DNA from: Rhodoferax sp. OV413 | GTDB taxonomy: Bacteria > Pseudomonadota > Gammaproteobacteria > Burkholderiales > Burkholderiaceae_C | DNA length: 64,000 nucleotides | Reading direction: 5' to 3' | Assembly (NCBI GenBank): GCA_945861785.1 | Contig: CAMAWD010000004.1 | Location: forward strand, 80,575-144,574 | Part shown: piece after piece, positions 54,852 to 63,960 of the stretch | Layout: each line of letters begins with the position of its first letter | How positions within the stretch are numbered: the first letter of the stretch is position 1 | The notes under the pieces: generated by a model | Databases searched by the model: none | Told to the model about the DNA's origin: nothing | The model's input: only the letters and a program-made list of their open reading frames with translations | Translations under genes and position numbers: made by a program

Positions 54852-55578
54852 GGCGGACCCAATCTGCGTGGCTTTCACGCTCCAGGATGATGCAGCGCAC
54901 CCGCAGCAGCGCCACCGCAATCGCGTACATCCACGCGGCAAGGCTCATGATGAGCATGCCCCACAACATGGTGGTGGCCATCGAGGGTGAACGTGTCATG
55001 GAAACCGATGCGCCCTGGTGCAGCGTGTTCCACCACTTGACGGAAAAGTAGATGATGGGCACGTTGATCACACCGACCAGCGCCAGCACGGCACCAGCCT
55101 TGTCGGCGCGCCTCGGGTCGTCGATGGCGGCCTGCAGCGCCATGAAGCCCAGGTACAGAAACAGCAGGATCAGCTCCGAGGTGAGCCGCGCATCCCAGAC
55201 CCACCATGCGCCCCACATCGGTTTGCCCCACAGGGCCCCGGTCCACAGCGACAGAAAGGCGAACAGGGCGCCGGTGGGCGCAAGCGCCGAGGCCATCATG
55301 CCCGACAACCGGGTGTTGAATACCAGCCCCAGGCCGGCCCATGCCGCCATCACCAGGTAGATGAACATCGACATCCACGACACCGGTACATGGATGAAGA
55401 TGATGCGGTAGCCCTCGCCCTGCTGGGCGTCGGTGGGTGCGACAAAAAAGGACATCCACAGGCCGATGGCGGCCAGTACCGTGCCCAGCATGGCGAACAG
55501 CGGCCACAGCCGCCCGGCCAGTGGATAGAAATTCTGGGGGGACGCAAACCGGAACCAGTTTGCAACGCGGTTGTTCAT
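54838..55578 (-). CDS. ccmC: Heme exporter protein CcmC
   Basis: FIHVPVSWMSMFIYLVMA, LWGKPMWGAWWVWDARLTSELILLFLY. Confidence 0.95.
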   Translation of the reverse strand: MNNRVANWFRFASPQNFYPLAGRLWPLFAMLGTVLAAIGLWMSFFVAPTDAQQGEGYRIIFIHVPVSWMSMFIYLVMAAWAGLGLVFNTRLSGMMASALAPTGALFAFLSLWTGALWGKPMWGAWWVWDARLTSELILLFLYLGFMALQAAIDDPRRADKAGAVLALVGVINVPIIYFSVKWWNTLHQGASVSMTRSPSMATTMLWGMLIMSLAAWMYAIAVALLRVRCIILERESHADWVRHAVE

Positions 55579-56258
55579 TCCAGGGAGATCCTCAGTGCAG
55601 TGGTGATGGCGAACGGGGCAAAAACACAGGACAACAACAACAAAGCGCCCATCAGGGAAAAGTGGGCGCTGATTCCCAGGCCTGCGGCGTCGGCTTCGAC
55701 CGCACCGGCGCCGAAAATCAGTACCGGAATATAAAGCGGAAGCGTCAACAGCGACAGCAACACGCCGCCGCCACGCACGCCCAGTGTCAGCGCCGCGCCG
55801 ATGCCGCCGATCAGGCTCAAGGTGGGCGTGCCCAGCAACAGGCTCAACGTCAAAACCAGCAGGGCCCGTGCGTCCAGCCCGAACTGCACGCCCAGCACCG
55901 GCGCGATCAGCACCAGCGGCAGGCCCGACAGCAGGAAGTGCGCCAGCACCTTGGCCATCACCAGCAGTGTCAGGGGGGTGCCCGAGAGTGCCATCTGTTC
56001 CAGGCTTCCGTCGGCATGGTCGGCCGAGAACAGGCGTTGCAGTGACAACATGGCCGCCAGCAGGGCGCCAACCCACAACACGCCCGGGGCCATGCGCAGC
56101 AACAGCTTGGCCTCGGGCCCGACACCCAGCGGAAACAGGCTCGCGACAATGACAAAGAAGAAAAGCGGCGTGAGCACATCGCCCTTTTGTTTCATGGCCA
56201 ACGCCACTTCGCGCCGCACCACCGCCATGAAGACGCTGGTCCAGCCAATGCGGGTCAT
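55575..56258 (-). CDS. ccmB: Heme exporter protein CcmB
   Basis: FFFVIVASLFPLGVGPEAKLLLRMAPGVLWVGALLAAMLSLQRLF. Confidence 0.94.
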   Translation of the reverse strand: MTRIGWTSVFMAVVRREVALAMKQKGDVLTPLFFFVIVASLFPLGVGPEAKLLLRMAPGVLWVGALLAAMLSLQRLFSADHADGSLEQMALSGTPLTLLVMAKVLAHFLLSGLPLVLIAPVLGVQFGLDARALLVLTLSLLLGTPTLSLIGGIGAALTLGVRGGGVLLSLLTLPLYIPVLIFGAGAVEADAAGLGISAHFSLMGALLLLSCVFAPFAITTALRISLE

Positions 56259-56316
56259 GATCGAACTTTCATGCGGGGCACTGCACCGCTGCAAGCGCCG
56301 GAAACTGTGGGACAGA

Positions 56317-56940
56317 TCACGCGGACAACTCCAGCGTCTGGACTGTTGCACCCGCAATGTCGACCTGCTGGTGGCTGGTGAGCACTGCCATGCCGCCGCG
56401 TTGCAGGTGTGCCGAGATTACGCCGGCAAGCAGGGCAATCGAATCCTGGTCGAGCGCGACGAAGGGTTCGTCCAGGACCCACAGGCTGGCGGAGTTGAGC
56501 ATCAGGCGCGACAAGGCCACACGCCGTTTCTGCCCCTGTGACAGGTGCCGCACGAGTCGGCGCTGGCAAGCGCGCAGGCCCATGCGCTCCAGGGCGCTCA
56601 ACGTGTTCGCCGGGTCGGCTTTCGCCCCCGCCAGGGCGGCATAGAAGGCCAGGTTCTCGTCGACTGTCAGGGCTTCCTGCAGGGCGTTGTGGTGCCCCAG
56701 GTAGAACAGATCCTGGCGAAACACACCTGCCTGGTCGTCGATGGGCTTGGCATTCCACAGGATCTGACCAGCCTCGGGCCGGGCTAGGCCGCACAAAAGC
56801 CGCAGCAGGCTCGTCTTGCCGGCGCCGTTGGCCCCGCGCAGGTAGAGCAATTGCCCGCTTTCGAGGCGAAAACCGAGCCCGTCAAACAGGGGGCGCTCGC
56901 CGCGGACACATTTCAGATTCGAGACTTCAAGGGTTTTCAA
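56317..56940 (-). CDS. ccmA: Heme exporter ATP-binding protein CcmA
   Basis: LRGANGAGKTSLLRLLCGL, LSQGQKRRVALSRLML, WVLDEPFVALD. Confidence 0.95.
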   Translation of the reverse strand: MKTLEVSNLKCVRGERPLFDGLGFRLESGQLLYLRGANGAGKTSLLRLLCGLARPEAGQILWNAKPIDDQAGVFRQDLFYLGHHNALQEALTVDENLAFYAALAGAKADPANTLSALERMGLRACQRRLVRHLSQGQKRRVALSRLMLNSASLWVLDEPFVALDQDSIALLAGVISAHLQRGGMAVLTSHQQVDIAGATVQTLELSA

Positions 56941-57085
56941 GACGGGGGCTTCAGGTCGGTTGCATCGGGATTATGGCCCCTGGGCAAACGCGCGCCGGCG
57001 CGGATTCGGTGCCGTGGCACCCGAGCGCGGGTGGCGACCGCCTGCCAGAAACGCGCCGGCGGCCGGGGTGCCGATGTGCCGGGGG

Positions 57086-59410
57086 CTAGAACTTGAAGAT
57101 GTACATGACCCCGAGCACGTTGACCGTCTGCCTCGGGTTGAGCGTGACGGTGGTGTTGTCAGAGAACAGGTAGGGCACGCCGTTGTTGCCGTAGGACCAC
57201 TCGTCGAGCTTCGTGCGCTGGTGGATCAGGCTCACACGCACCGAGGCGGTCTTGTCCAGCGAATAGGTGCCCGTCAGGTTGAGCCGGGTCATGTGGTAGC
57301 GCACATCCGGAAGGCCGAGGGCAGCCTGGGCCAGGTTGGTGGCGGTCGGGGGTGCGCCGGCTGCGCTCGAAGGAGCGGCCGCCAGCCCATATTTGGTGTT
57401 GTCCTGGAGGTAGGTTAGCTGCGCGCCCACCTCCAGCTTGCTGGTCGGGTTGCCACTGACGCCGAAGCCGAAACCGTCGCTGCGTGTATTCAGATCGGCC
57501 TGGTAACCCGTGCTGTGGTTGATTTTCAGGTTCTGGTGACTCTGGGAGGCGTAACCCGTGAGTTTCCAGTTATCGGACACCGCAAAACTCGTGTCGACGC
57601 TGTAGCTCTTGAGGCCGGTCTCCCTCCAGCCCTTGCCCTGGGCGACTTCACTGAACGCCGTGGCATTCTTGTCGCGGTTGTCATCGGCGCTGAACTGCAC
57701 GTCGATCAGCTCCGTGGGAGACCAGTTGGCCGAGAGCTTGATCTTCTGCCGGTCGATGTCGGCCATGTTCATCGGGAATGCGTTGCCGGCATTGAGTGCG
57801 ATGAACTGGCTGGCCGAGCCCGTCTGCCCGTAACCCAGGCCTGCCGCCGCGAACGCCGCGCTGGTGCTCAGGCTGGTCCAGTCGCCGCCGGTGCGTTTGC
57901 TGTGGCCGTAGCTGAATGCCCCGCTCAGGGTTTCCGACATTGTGCGCCGCAGTTCCAGACGGTAACCGGTCTCGCGGTTGCTTGCCCGCACCGCGCCGAG
58001 ACCGGCCAACTCTTCTTCGGTGATCGAGACCGGCACAGGGCGCTTGTACGAATTGAAATCCAGGCCCGCAGTGGCCCGCAGGTCGGCCGGCAGCTGGTAA
58101 CCCGCCTCCAGTTTCCCGACCACCTTGGTGGAGTTGATGTGCAGGTTGTTCCAGAACCGGTTGGTGTTCGGCGGGACAGTGGCAGGGACGGAGGTTCCGG
58201 CCTCGACGTTGTACAACTCCTCAGGCGTCTTGTCGTTGACCTTTTCGTAGCGCAGGTTGGCCAGCAGGCTGAGCTTGGGAACGGGACGCGCATTGAGGCC
58301 CAGTTGCAGCAGCGAGGAGTTCACCACGCCATGCAGGCTGGTTACACCAGGCGGCGGATTGGTCAGGCCGGCGTTGGCGAAGTTGTCGTCCTGCGTGGCA
58401 TGTGTGTACGCATACTTGAAGGTGCCATTGGTCGTGGGTGAAATGCGGTAGTTGCCGGAAACATAGATCTGGTGCGCCTGGTTGTCGGGCGGCAGCGCAA
58501 TCGGCAGTTGCAGCACATTCTGCAGGCTCGTGCCACCGCCTGCGATGACCCCTGCCCCGGCAGCAGGCGCCAGCGTTGCCGCCACACCCAGTGGGTTGTT
58601 CAAGGCCGCCGGCACGGTTGAGCGGATACTTCCGTTGGCGTTGCTGTAGAAAGAACCGTAATAACCCGCGTTCAGGTTGAAGTCCGGGTGGCTGTAGTTC
58701 AGCTTGGCCTCGATCTGGCGCGTGGTGGAATTGATCGGCTCGGCCGCCATCAGGATCGCCCAGGTCTGGTTGGTCGCGGTCTGCGCTCCTGTGCAGACAT
58801 AGGCGGCACAGGCGTAGCCGCGGGTGAACGCCCGCGCACCGTCCTTGTCCTCGGTCTTGAAATTGACCTCCAGTTGCAGACGTGGGTTGATCCACATGCC
58901 ACCGGCCAAGCCGAGCCCGACCCGCTTCAACTGGAAGTTCAGGTCCGTACCTGTCCCGGGAGCGGCCAAGCGAACGACCGTGGGCGTCGTGGTGCCCGCG
59001 CCCAGCATTCCTGTGTTGAGTGTACGCACCTCATGGCGGACCAACCCTGAGTAGTCAATTGAGTACTTCCATGCGCCCTGCTGTTCATGGGTAAAGCTCA
59101 AGTCCCGGTCGTCCAGGCCGAGATTGCGCCCCCGCAACGTCATCGACGTGCCGGTCGCTTCGTCGCGCTTGTTGATGTCGACTTCGAGTTGGGCGGAGGT
59201 CCGATGGTCCCGCATGCCGTTGTACTGGCCGAAGAATCCGCGCTCGCGCAGGGCGCCGCTCGAATTCCACACGCCAATGCCGACGGAACTCTGCGGCTGG
59301 GTCAGTTGGGATATGTCGCTGTCGTCGGCGTGGGCCGCGGCGCATACCGCCAGAATTGCCAGCGCGATCAGTGATTGCCGGAAACCTGGATGCTCATTTT
59401 CGATGTTCAT
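57086..59410 (-). CDS. MtrB/PioB family decaheme-associated outer-membrane porin
   Basis: Signal peptide; 774 aa with alternating beta-barrel pattern; SSVGIGVWNSSGALRERGFFGQYNGMRDH, ending in aromatic F; directly downstream of the decaheme cytochrome gene. Confidence 0.87.
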   Translation of the reverse strand: MNIENEHPGFRQSLIALAILAVCAAAHADDSDISQLTQPQSSVGIGVWNSSGALRERGFFGQYNGMRDHRTSAQLEVDINKRDEATGTSMTLRGRNLGLDDRDLSFTHEQQGAWKYSIDYSGLVRHEVRTLNTGMLGAGTTTPTVVRLAAPGTGTDLNFQLKRVGLGLAGGMWINPRLQLEVNFKTEDKDGARAFTRGYACAAYVCTGAQTATNQTWAILMAAEPINSTTRQIEAKLNYSHPDFNLNAGYYGSFYSNANGSIRSTVPAALNNPLGVAATLAPAAGAGVIAGGGTSLQNVLQLPIALPPDNQAHQIYVSGNYRISPTTNGTFKYAYTHATQDDNFANAGLTNPPPGVTSLHGVVNSSLLQLGLNARPVPKLSLLANLRYEKVNDKTPEELYNVEAGTSVPATVPPNTNRFWNNLHINSTKVVGKLEAGYQLPADLRATAGLDFNSYKRPVPVSITEEELAGLGAVRASNRETGYRLELRRTMSETLSGAFSYGHSKRTGGDWTSLSTSAAFAAAGLGYGQTGSASQFIALNAGNAFPMNMADIDRQKIKLSANWSPTELIDVQFSADDNRDKNATAFSEVAQGKGWRETGLKSYSVDTSFAVSDNWKLTGYASQSHQNLKINHSTGYQADLNTRSDGFGFGVSGNPTSKLEVGAQLTYLQDNTKYGLAAAPSSAAGAPPTATNLAQAALGLPDVRYHMTRLNLTGTYSLDKTASVRVSLIHQRTKLDEWSYGNNGVPYLFSDNTTVTLNPRQTVNVLGVMYIFKF

Positions 59411-59454
59411 GATGGATCACCATTTCTAGCCGTATGCATGGGGGGCCGTCGGGT

Positions 59455-60429
59455 TCAGCGGAAGTTGAACTGCGGTGTCGGGTTTGTCCTGGAAGGATTG
59501 TTCGTGCCGTGAACCTGCGTGTGGCAGTTCATGCAACTGCGCCCCTGGGTCAGGTTGGTGGTGCTCTTGCCCGTTTGCGTGGCGGTGCTGGGCACAACCT
59601 GTGCGCCGCGCAGTTGCGGGATGAATCCGCCGTGCGGTGTATGGCACTGGTGGCACAGGAAGGGCGGCCGCGCCTTGAGCATGCTTTCCACCACCGTGCC
59701 GTGCGGGTTGTGACAGTTCGAGCAGTCCTCGCTGACCGGTTCATGGTTGTGCACGAACGGGCCGCGCTTCTCCATGTGGCAGGTGTAGCAGGTCTCGACC
59801 ACGCTGTCGCGCTTCATCAGCTTGGGACCGACCGAGCCGTGGGCGTTGTGGCAATCCGAGCAGGTCATCTTGCCTTCGACGATCGGGTGGTGCGAGGGCT
59901 TGTTGATCTGCGTGCGCTGTTCCTTGTGGCAGGCAAAACAGACTTCCGGCTGAGTGAGCTTTTCTCGCACCTTGTCACGGGCCGCGTGTACCTGATGGCA
60001 AGAGGAACAGGCCACGTCGCGGGCCTGGTGCACGCTGCCTTCCCAATGGGAGCGGCTGGCATCCTTCTGGTGGCAAGTCAGGCAGGTTTCGTTGCGAGCG
60101 CCGACTGGCGTCGTGCTGTGCTTGGTAAAAGTCCGATCCGGCCTCGGTCGCTCTTGGGCCCCCGCCGGCTTGTTGACGTGTGTCTCGCTATCGCCGTGGC
60201 AACTGGTGCAGGTCGGGTTGCGGGCGTCGGCACGCACGCCATGCTTGGTCTTGCCGATCGCCAACAACGCGCCGTTGTCGGTTTCGTCATGGCATTTCGT
60301 GCACTTGGCGTCGCCAGTCAGCACCAGGTCCTTTGCCGTGCCCTGCGCCTGCACAGAGGTGGCGCAGACCAAGCCCCCCAGCAAGGCGCACTGCATGGCG
60401 ACCACCAACAAGCACTTGATCATCTTCAT
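59455..60429 (-). CDS. Periplasmic decaheme c-type cytochrome, MtrA/PioA/DmsE family
   Basis: Ten CxxCH motifs counted: CTKCH, CTSCH, CLTCH, CSSCH, CFACH, CSDCH, CYTCH, CSNCH, CHQCH, CMNCH; signal peptide. Confidence 0.93.
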   Translation of the reverse strand: MKMIKCLLVVAMQCALLGGLVCATSVQAQGTAKDLVLTGDAKCTKCHDETDNGALLAIGKTKHGVRADARNPTCTSCHGDSETHVNKPAGAQERPRPDRTFTKHSTTPVGARNETCLTCHQKDASRSHWEGSVHQARDVACSSCHQVHAARDKVREKLTQPEVCFACHKEQRTQINKPSHHPIVEGKMTCSDCHNAHGSVGPKLMKRDSVVETCYTCHMEKRGPFVHNHEPVSEDCSNCHNPHGTVVESMLKARPPFLCHQCHTPHGGFIPQLRGAQVVPSTATQTGKSTTNLTQGRSCMNCHTQVHGTNNPSRTNPTPQFNFR

Positions 60430-60599
60430 AGGAGCACTCCGCGCGTTGAATGGATGAATCGACAACACGACCGTGTTGCACGCCGATCCGCCGGACCATC
60501 TGCATACAACCAACCCATCTGCTTACCGGCGTTCACCGATTGCAGCGTAGTGCGCTTGCGTGAATGAATCCACCACAATTTGGTGAAACACGCGTCGTG

Positions 60600-60613
60600 T
60601 TGATTGATGTCAA
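60600..60613. promoter_or_regulatory. FNR/ANR-type box TTGATTGATGTCAA upstream of the decaheme cytochrome gene
   Basis: 9/10 match to TTGATNNNNATCAA. Confidence 0.55.
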
Positions 60614-60621
60614 CCTCACGT

Positions 60622-60635
60622 TTGATCTGTGTCAA
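60622..60635. promoter_or_regulatory. Second FNR/ANR-type box TTGATCTGTGTCAA
   Basis: 9/10 match to TTGATNNNNATCAA, 22 bp from the first box. Confidence 0.55.
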
Positions 60636-60723
60636 ATCAACCGTTGCGGAAGTGACGATTCCACAGGAGGGTTCGGGCAGCGCAGGCGAGCGAGACCCTG
60701 CGCGCGCGATGGGGCGCCCGGAC

Positions 60724-63402
60724 TCAGAGCAGGTGCGTGACCAGCCGGAAGTCGGCGTCCTCGGGAAACGGCTTGACCTGGAACCCCAGCCCCCGCATGA
60801 GCTTGAGCATGGCCGAGTTGTGCGTCAGCACCAGGCCCTCGATTTCTGTCAGGCCTTTTTCCCGTGCGAAGTCCATGATCGACAGCATCAGTCGCGAACC
60901 CAGGCCCAGTCCCTTGAAGTCATCCGCCACCACCAGCGAGAACTCGCAGGTGGTGCGGTCCGGGTTGGTGACATAACGCGATACACCCACGATGCGCGCC
61001 GTCTCCGTGGTTTCGCCATTGGCATCCTGCTGGCGTTCGTGGTACACCGCCACCAGCGCCATCTCGCGGTCGTAGTCGATCAGTGTGAAACGCGACAACA
61101 TGGTCGTGGGCAGTTCCTGCATGGAGGACACGAAGCGGAAGTAGCGGCTTTCGGGCGACAGCTTGCGCACGAACTCCTGCAGCATGGTCGCGTCGTCCGG
61201 GTGCACCGGGCGCACCGCGTATTGGCCACCGCCACGCAGCGGCCAGAGCTGTTCGCAGTGCGAGGGGTAGGGCAGGATGGCGAGGTGGTTGTAGTTGCGC
61301 ATCGATGGCCCGGCGCTGTCGATCACGATGCGCGCATCCACCGCCACTGCGCCCGATTCGTCCACGATCAGCGGGTTGATGTCCATCTCGCGCAGCTGGG
61401 GCAGCTCGCAGACCATCTCGGACACCCGCAGCAGGATCTGCTCCAGCGCCTCCATGCGCACCGGTGCGGCCCCGCGCCATTCGCCCAGGGTTTCGGCCAC
61501 GCGTGTGCGCTCGATCAGGCGGCGTGCCAGGTACTGGTTGAGCGGCGGCAGCTCCATGGCGCGGTCGTTGATCAACTCGATCATGGTGCCGCCGGCGCCG
61601 AAGGTGATCACCGGACCGAACGGGTCGTCGGTGACCATGCCAATACACACTTCGCGCCCGCGGTGCTGGGTTGACATGTTCTGTATCGTCACGCCGTTGA
61701 TACGCGCATCGGGTTGCAAACGGGCGACGGTTTGCACCATCTGGTTGTAGGTGTCGCGCACGCCCACCGCGTTGTGCACGTTGAGCGCGACTCCCTGCAC
61801 GTCGGACTTGTGGCTGATGTCGGGCGAGTCGATCTTGAGCGCCACAGGAAACCCGAGCTGCGCGGCGATCATGATGGCTTCGTTGACGCTGCGCGCCAGG
61901 ATGGTGCGGGTGACCGGGATGTGGAAGGCGGCCAGCAGCGCCTTGGACTCCATCTCGGTCAGCACCTTGCGCCGCTCGGCCAGCACGCTTTCGATCAACA
62001 TGCGCGCCCCTTCGACATCGGGCTTCGTGAGTTCGGACAGCGGCGGAGGAGTCTGTTGCAGCAGCAGCTGGTTCTGGTAGAACGACGCGATATTGCCGAA
62101 GGCGTCCACCGCCGCCTCGGGCGTGCGGAAGGTGGGTATGGCCGCCTCGCTGAAGATGCTGCGTGCGTCGGCCACCGACGAGTCGCCCATCCAGCAAGTG
62201 AGCAGGGGCTTGCCGATCTGCGGTTTGAGGGCGGCAATCGCCAGCGCCACCAAGCCGCCGTCGACGCCGTATTTGGGCGAATGGATCACCAGCACACCAT
62301 CGATCTGGGCTGCCTTGCCGGCGGCCAGGATGGCGGCCTGGAATTGTTCCGGGCCGGCCTCCTCCGAGATGTCTATCAGGTCGCTGAGCGAGGCCAGGGG
62401 CGACAACTGCGGCTTGAGGGCCAGCGCCTGCTCCGGCGTGAGGCTGCCCAGCTCCAGGCGGATCTCGCTGATCCAGTCGGCTGCCAGCACCCCAGGCCCG
62501 CCACCGTTGGTGACGATGGCCAGCCGGCGACCCACCGGCCGATAACGCGACGCCAGGCACTTGGCAGCGGAGAACAACTGCACGAACGAGTTGACGCGGA
62601 CCGCACCGGCGCGGCGCAGGGCGGCGTCGAACACGTCGTCGCTGCCAACGATAGAACCCGAATGTGTCAGGGCCGCGCGGTTGCCGGCCGGTTTGCGGCC
62701 GGCCTTGAGCACCACGACCGGCTTCGAGTTGGCTGCCGCCCGCAACGCACTCATGAAACGGCGTGACTGGGTGATGCCTTCCATGTAGACCACGATGCTG
62801 TGGGTGTGTGCGTCCCCAGCCAGAAAGTCGAGCACCTGCGCCATGTCGACTGCTGTATTGGGGCCCAGCGACACCACGGTGGAAAACCCCACGGCATTCT
62901 TGCGCGCCCAGTCGATGATGGACGAGGTCAGCGCGCCGGACTGCGACACCAGCGCCAGCGGGCCGGCCGTGGCCAACGCCCCGGCCACACTGGCATTGAG
63001 CTGCATATGGGGGCGCTGGAAACCCAGGGAATTGGGACCCAGCAGGTGGATGCCGTCGCGCCGGGCCAGCTTGTGCAGTTCTGCCGCCAGGGAGGCATCG
63101 ATACCACTGGATATGACGAGAGCGGCACGGCAATTGATGCGCCCGGCGATCTCCAGCGCGGCCGCCACCTCGGCCGCTGGCAGTGCGATCACGGCCAGGT
63201 CGGCCCGCGTCTGGGCCAGGTCGGCCAGCGTACCGCTGGTATGGATGTCCACGAAGGTCAGGGTGCCGGTGTATCGCTGGGCAGTGAGCGACTCCAGCAA
63301 GGCGCGGGCATGGGTGGTCCTCGACGGCGGATCTTCTTCCCGCCCAGCGAACACTGCGATCGAGGCAGGAGAAAAAAGCGGCGTCAAAAAATGCTTGTCC
63401 AT
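60724..63402 (-). CDS. Acyl-CoA synthetase (NDP-forming)-GNAT fusion, Pat-like protein lysine acetyltransferase
   Basis: CoA-binding, ATP-grasp and C-terminal GNAT domains (CEFSLVVADDFKGLGLGSRLMLSIMDFAREKGLTEIEGLVL). Confidence 0.92.
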   Translation of the reverse strand: MDKHFLTPLFSPASIAVFAGREEDPPSRTTHARALLESLTAQRYTGTLTFVDIHTSGTLADLAQTRADLAVIALPAAEVAAALEIAGRINCRAALVISSGIDASLAAELHKLARRDGIHLLGPNSLGFQRPHMQLNASVAGALATAGPLALVSQSGALTSSIIDWARKNAVGFSTVVSLGPNTAVDMAQVLDFLAGDAHTHSIVVYMEGITQSRRFMSALRAAANSKPVVVLKAGRKPAGNRAALTHSGSIVGSDDVFDAALRRAGAVRVNSFVQLFSAAKCLASRYRPVGRRLAIVTNGGGPGVLAADWISEIRLELGSLTPEQALALKPQLSPLASLSDLIDISEEAGPEQFQAAILAAGKAAQIDGVLVIHSPKYGVDGGLVALAIAALKPQIGKPLLTCWMGDSSVADARSIFSEAAIPTFRTPEAAVDAFGNIASFYQNQLLLQQTPPPLSELTKPDVEGARMLIESVLAERRKVLTEMESKALLAAFHIPVTRTILARSVNEAIMIAAQLGFPVALKIDSPDISHKSDVQGVALNVHNAVGVRDTYNQMVQTVARLQPDARINGVTIQNMSTQHRGREVCIGMVTDDPFGPVITFGAGGTMIELINDRAMELPPLNQYLARRLIERTRVAETLGEWRGAAPVRMEALEQILLRVSEMVCELPQLREMDINPLIVDESGAVAVDARIVIDSAGPSMRNYNHLAILPYPSHCEQLWPLRGGGQYAVRPVHPDDATMLQEFVRKLSPESRYFRFVSSMQELPTTMLSRFTLIDYDREMALVAVYHERQQDANGETTETARIVGVSRYVTNPDRTTCEFSLVVADDFKGLGLGSRLMLSIMDFAREKGLTEIEGLVLTHNSAMLKLMRGLGFQVKPFPEDADFRLVTHLL

Positions 63403-63613
63403 GAATATCCCCAGAGCGTATGCCCGATAAGCGTGTTCAGCTTACCCGGATTCGAAATCGGTGGCCTGCGACGACGTCAAGTGAAGTTGAAATCCGGAAT
63501 CTGCTGGTCGGCCAGTGTGGCTGCGCAAACGGCCATGGCTGTTTTCTGCCCTTTGCGGTCGTTGTGGGTCTTTCCGGAAAACATGACAGCCTGGATACCG
63601 GCGGCTTGGTGTG

Positions 63614-63709
63614 GGACCAGGTCGACGGCGCATTCGGCTCCGCGGCTGTCCCCCGCCCTGCGGGCTCCTCCTTTATGCCGCTGCGCCGAACGCACCGCCG
63701 ACCTGGTCC
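63614..63709. repeat. Long imperfect palindromic element, copy 2 (opposite orientation to copy 1)
   Basis: Arms GGACCAGGTCGACGGCGCATTCGGC / GCCGAACGCACCGCCGACCTGGTCC; core matches 11845..11949 in reverse complement. Confidence 0.8.
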
Positions 63710-63760
63710 TGCAAAGTCGTTGGAACGCCGCGCACCAAAACCCCCCGCCAGAGCGCGGGG

Positions 63761-63812
63761 GTGGGGGTCAGGTCTTGCATTGCGATACGGCAAAACAAGA
63801 CCTGACCCCCAC
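63761..63812. repeat. REP-like hairpin
   Basis: Perfect 17-bp inverted repeat GTGGGGGTCAGGTCTTG / CAAGACCTGACCCCCAC separated by 18 nt. Confidence 0.7.
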
Positions 63813-63855
63813 GGACGCTCGGTGGGGGCGATTTCTGGGGCGCCGAGGAGCGCAG

Positions 63856-63960
63856 CCCGAGGGTCGGTGCGCGCAGCGCACTTCGTCATCATTCTGGCCG
63901 CGGTTGTCCGAACGAAGCGCCTGCAGGGCGCGCAGTGAGTTCTGCGGCCCGACCCTCGGG
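63856..63960. repeat. Inverted repeat CCCGAGGGTCGG / CCGACCCTCGGG
   Basis: Perfect 12-bp arms separated by 81 nt. Confidence 0.5.
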
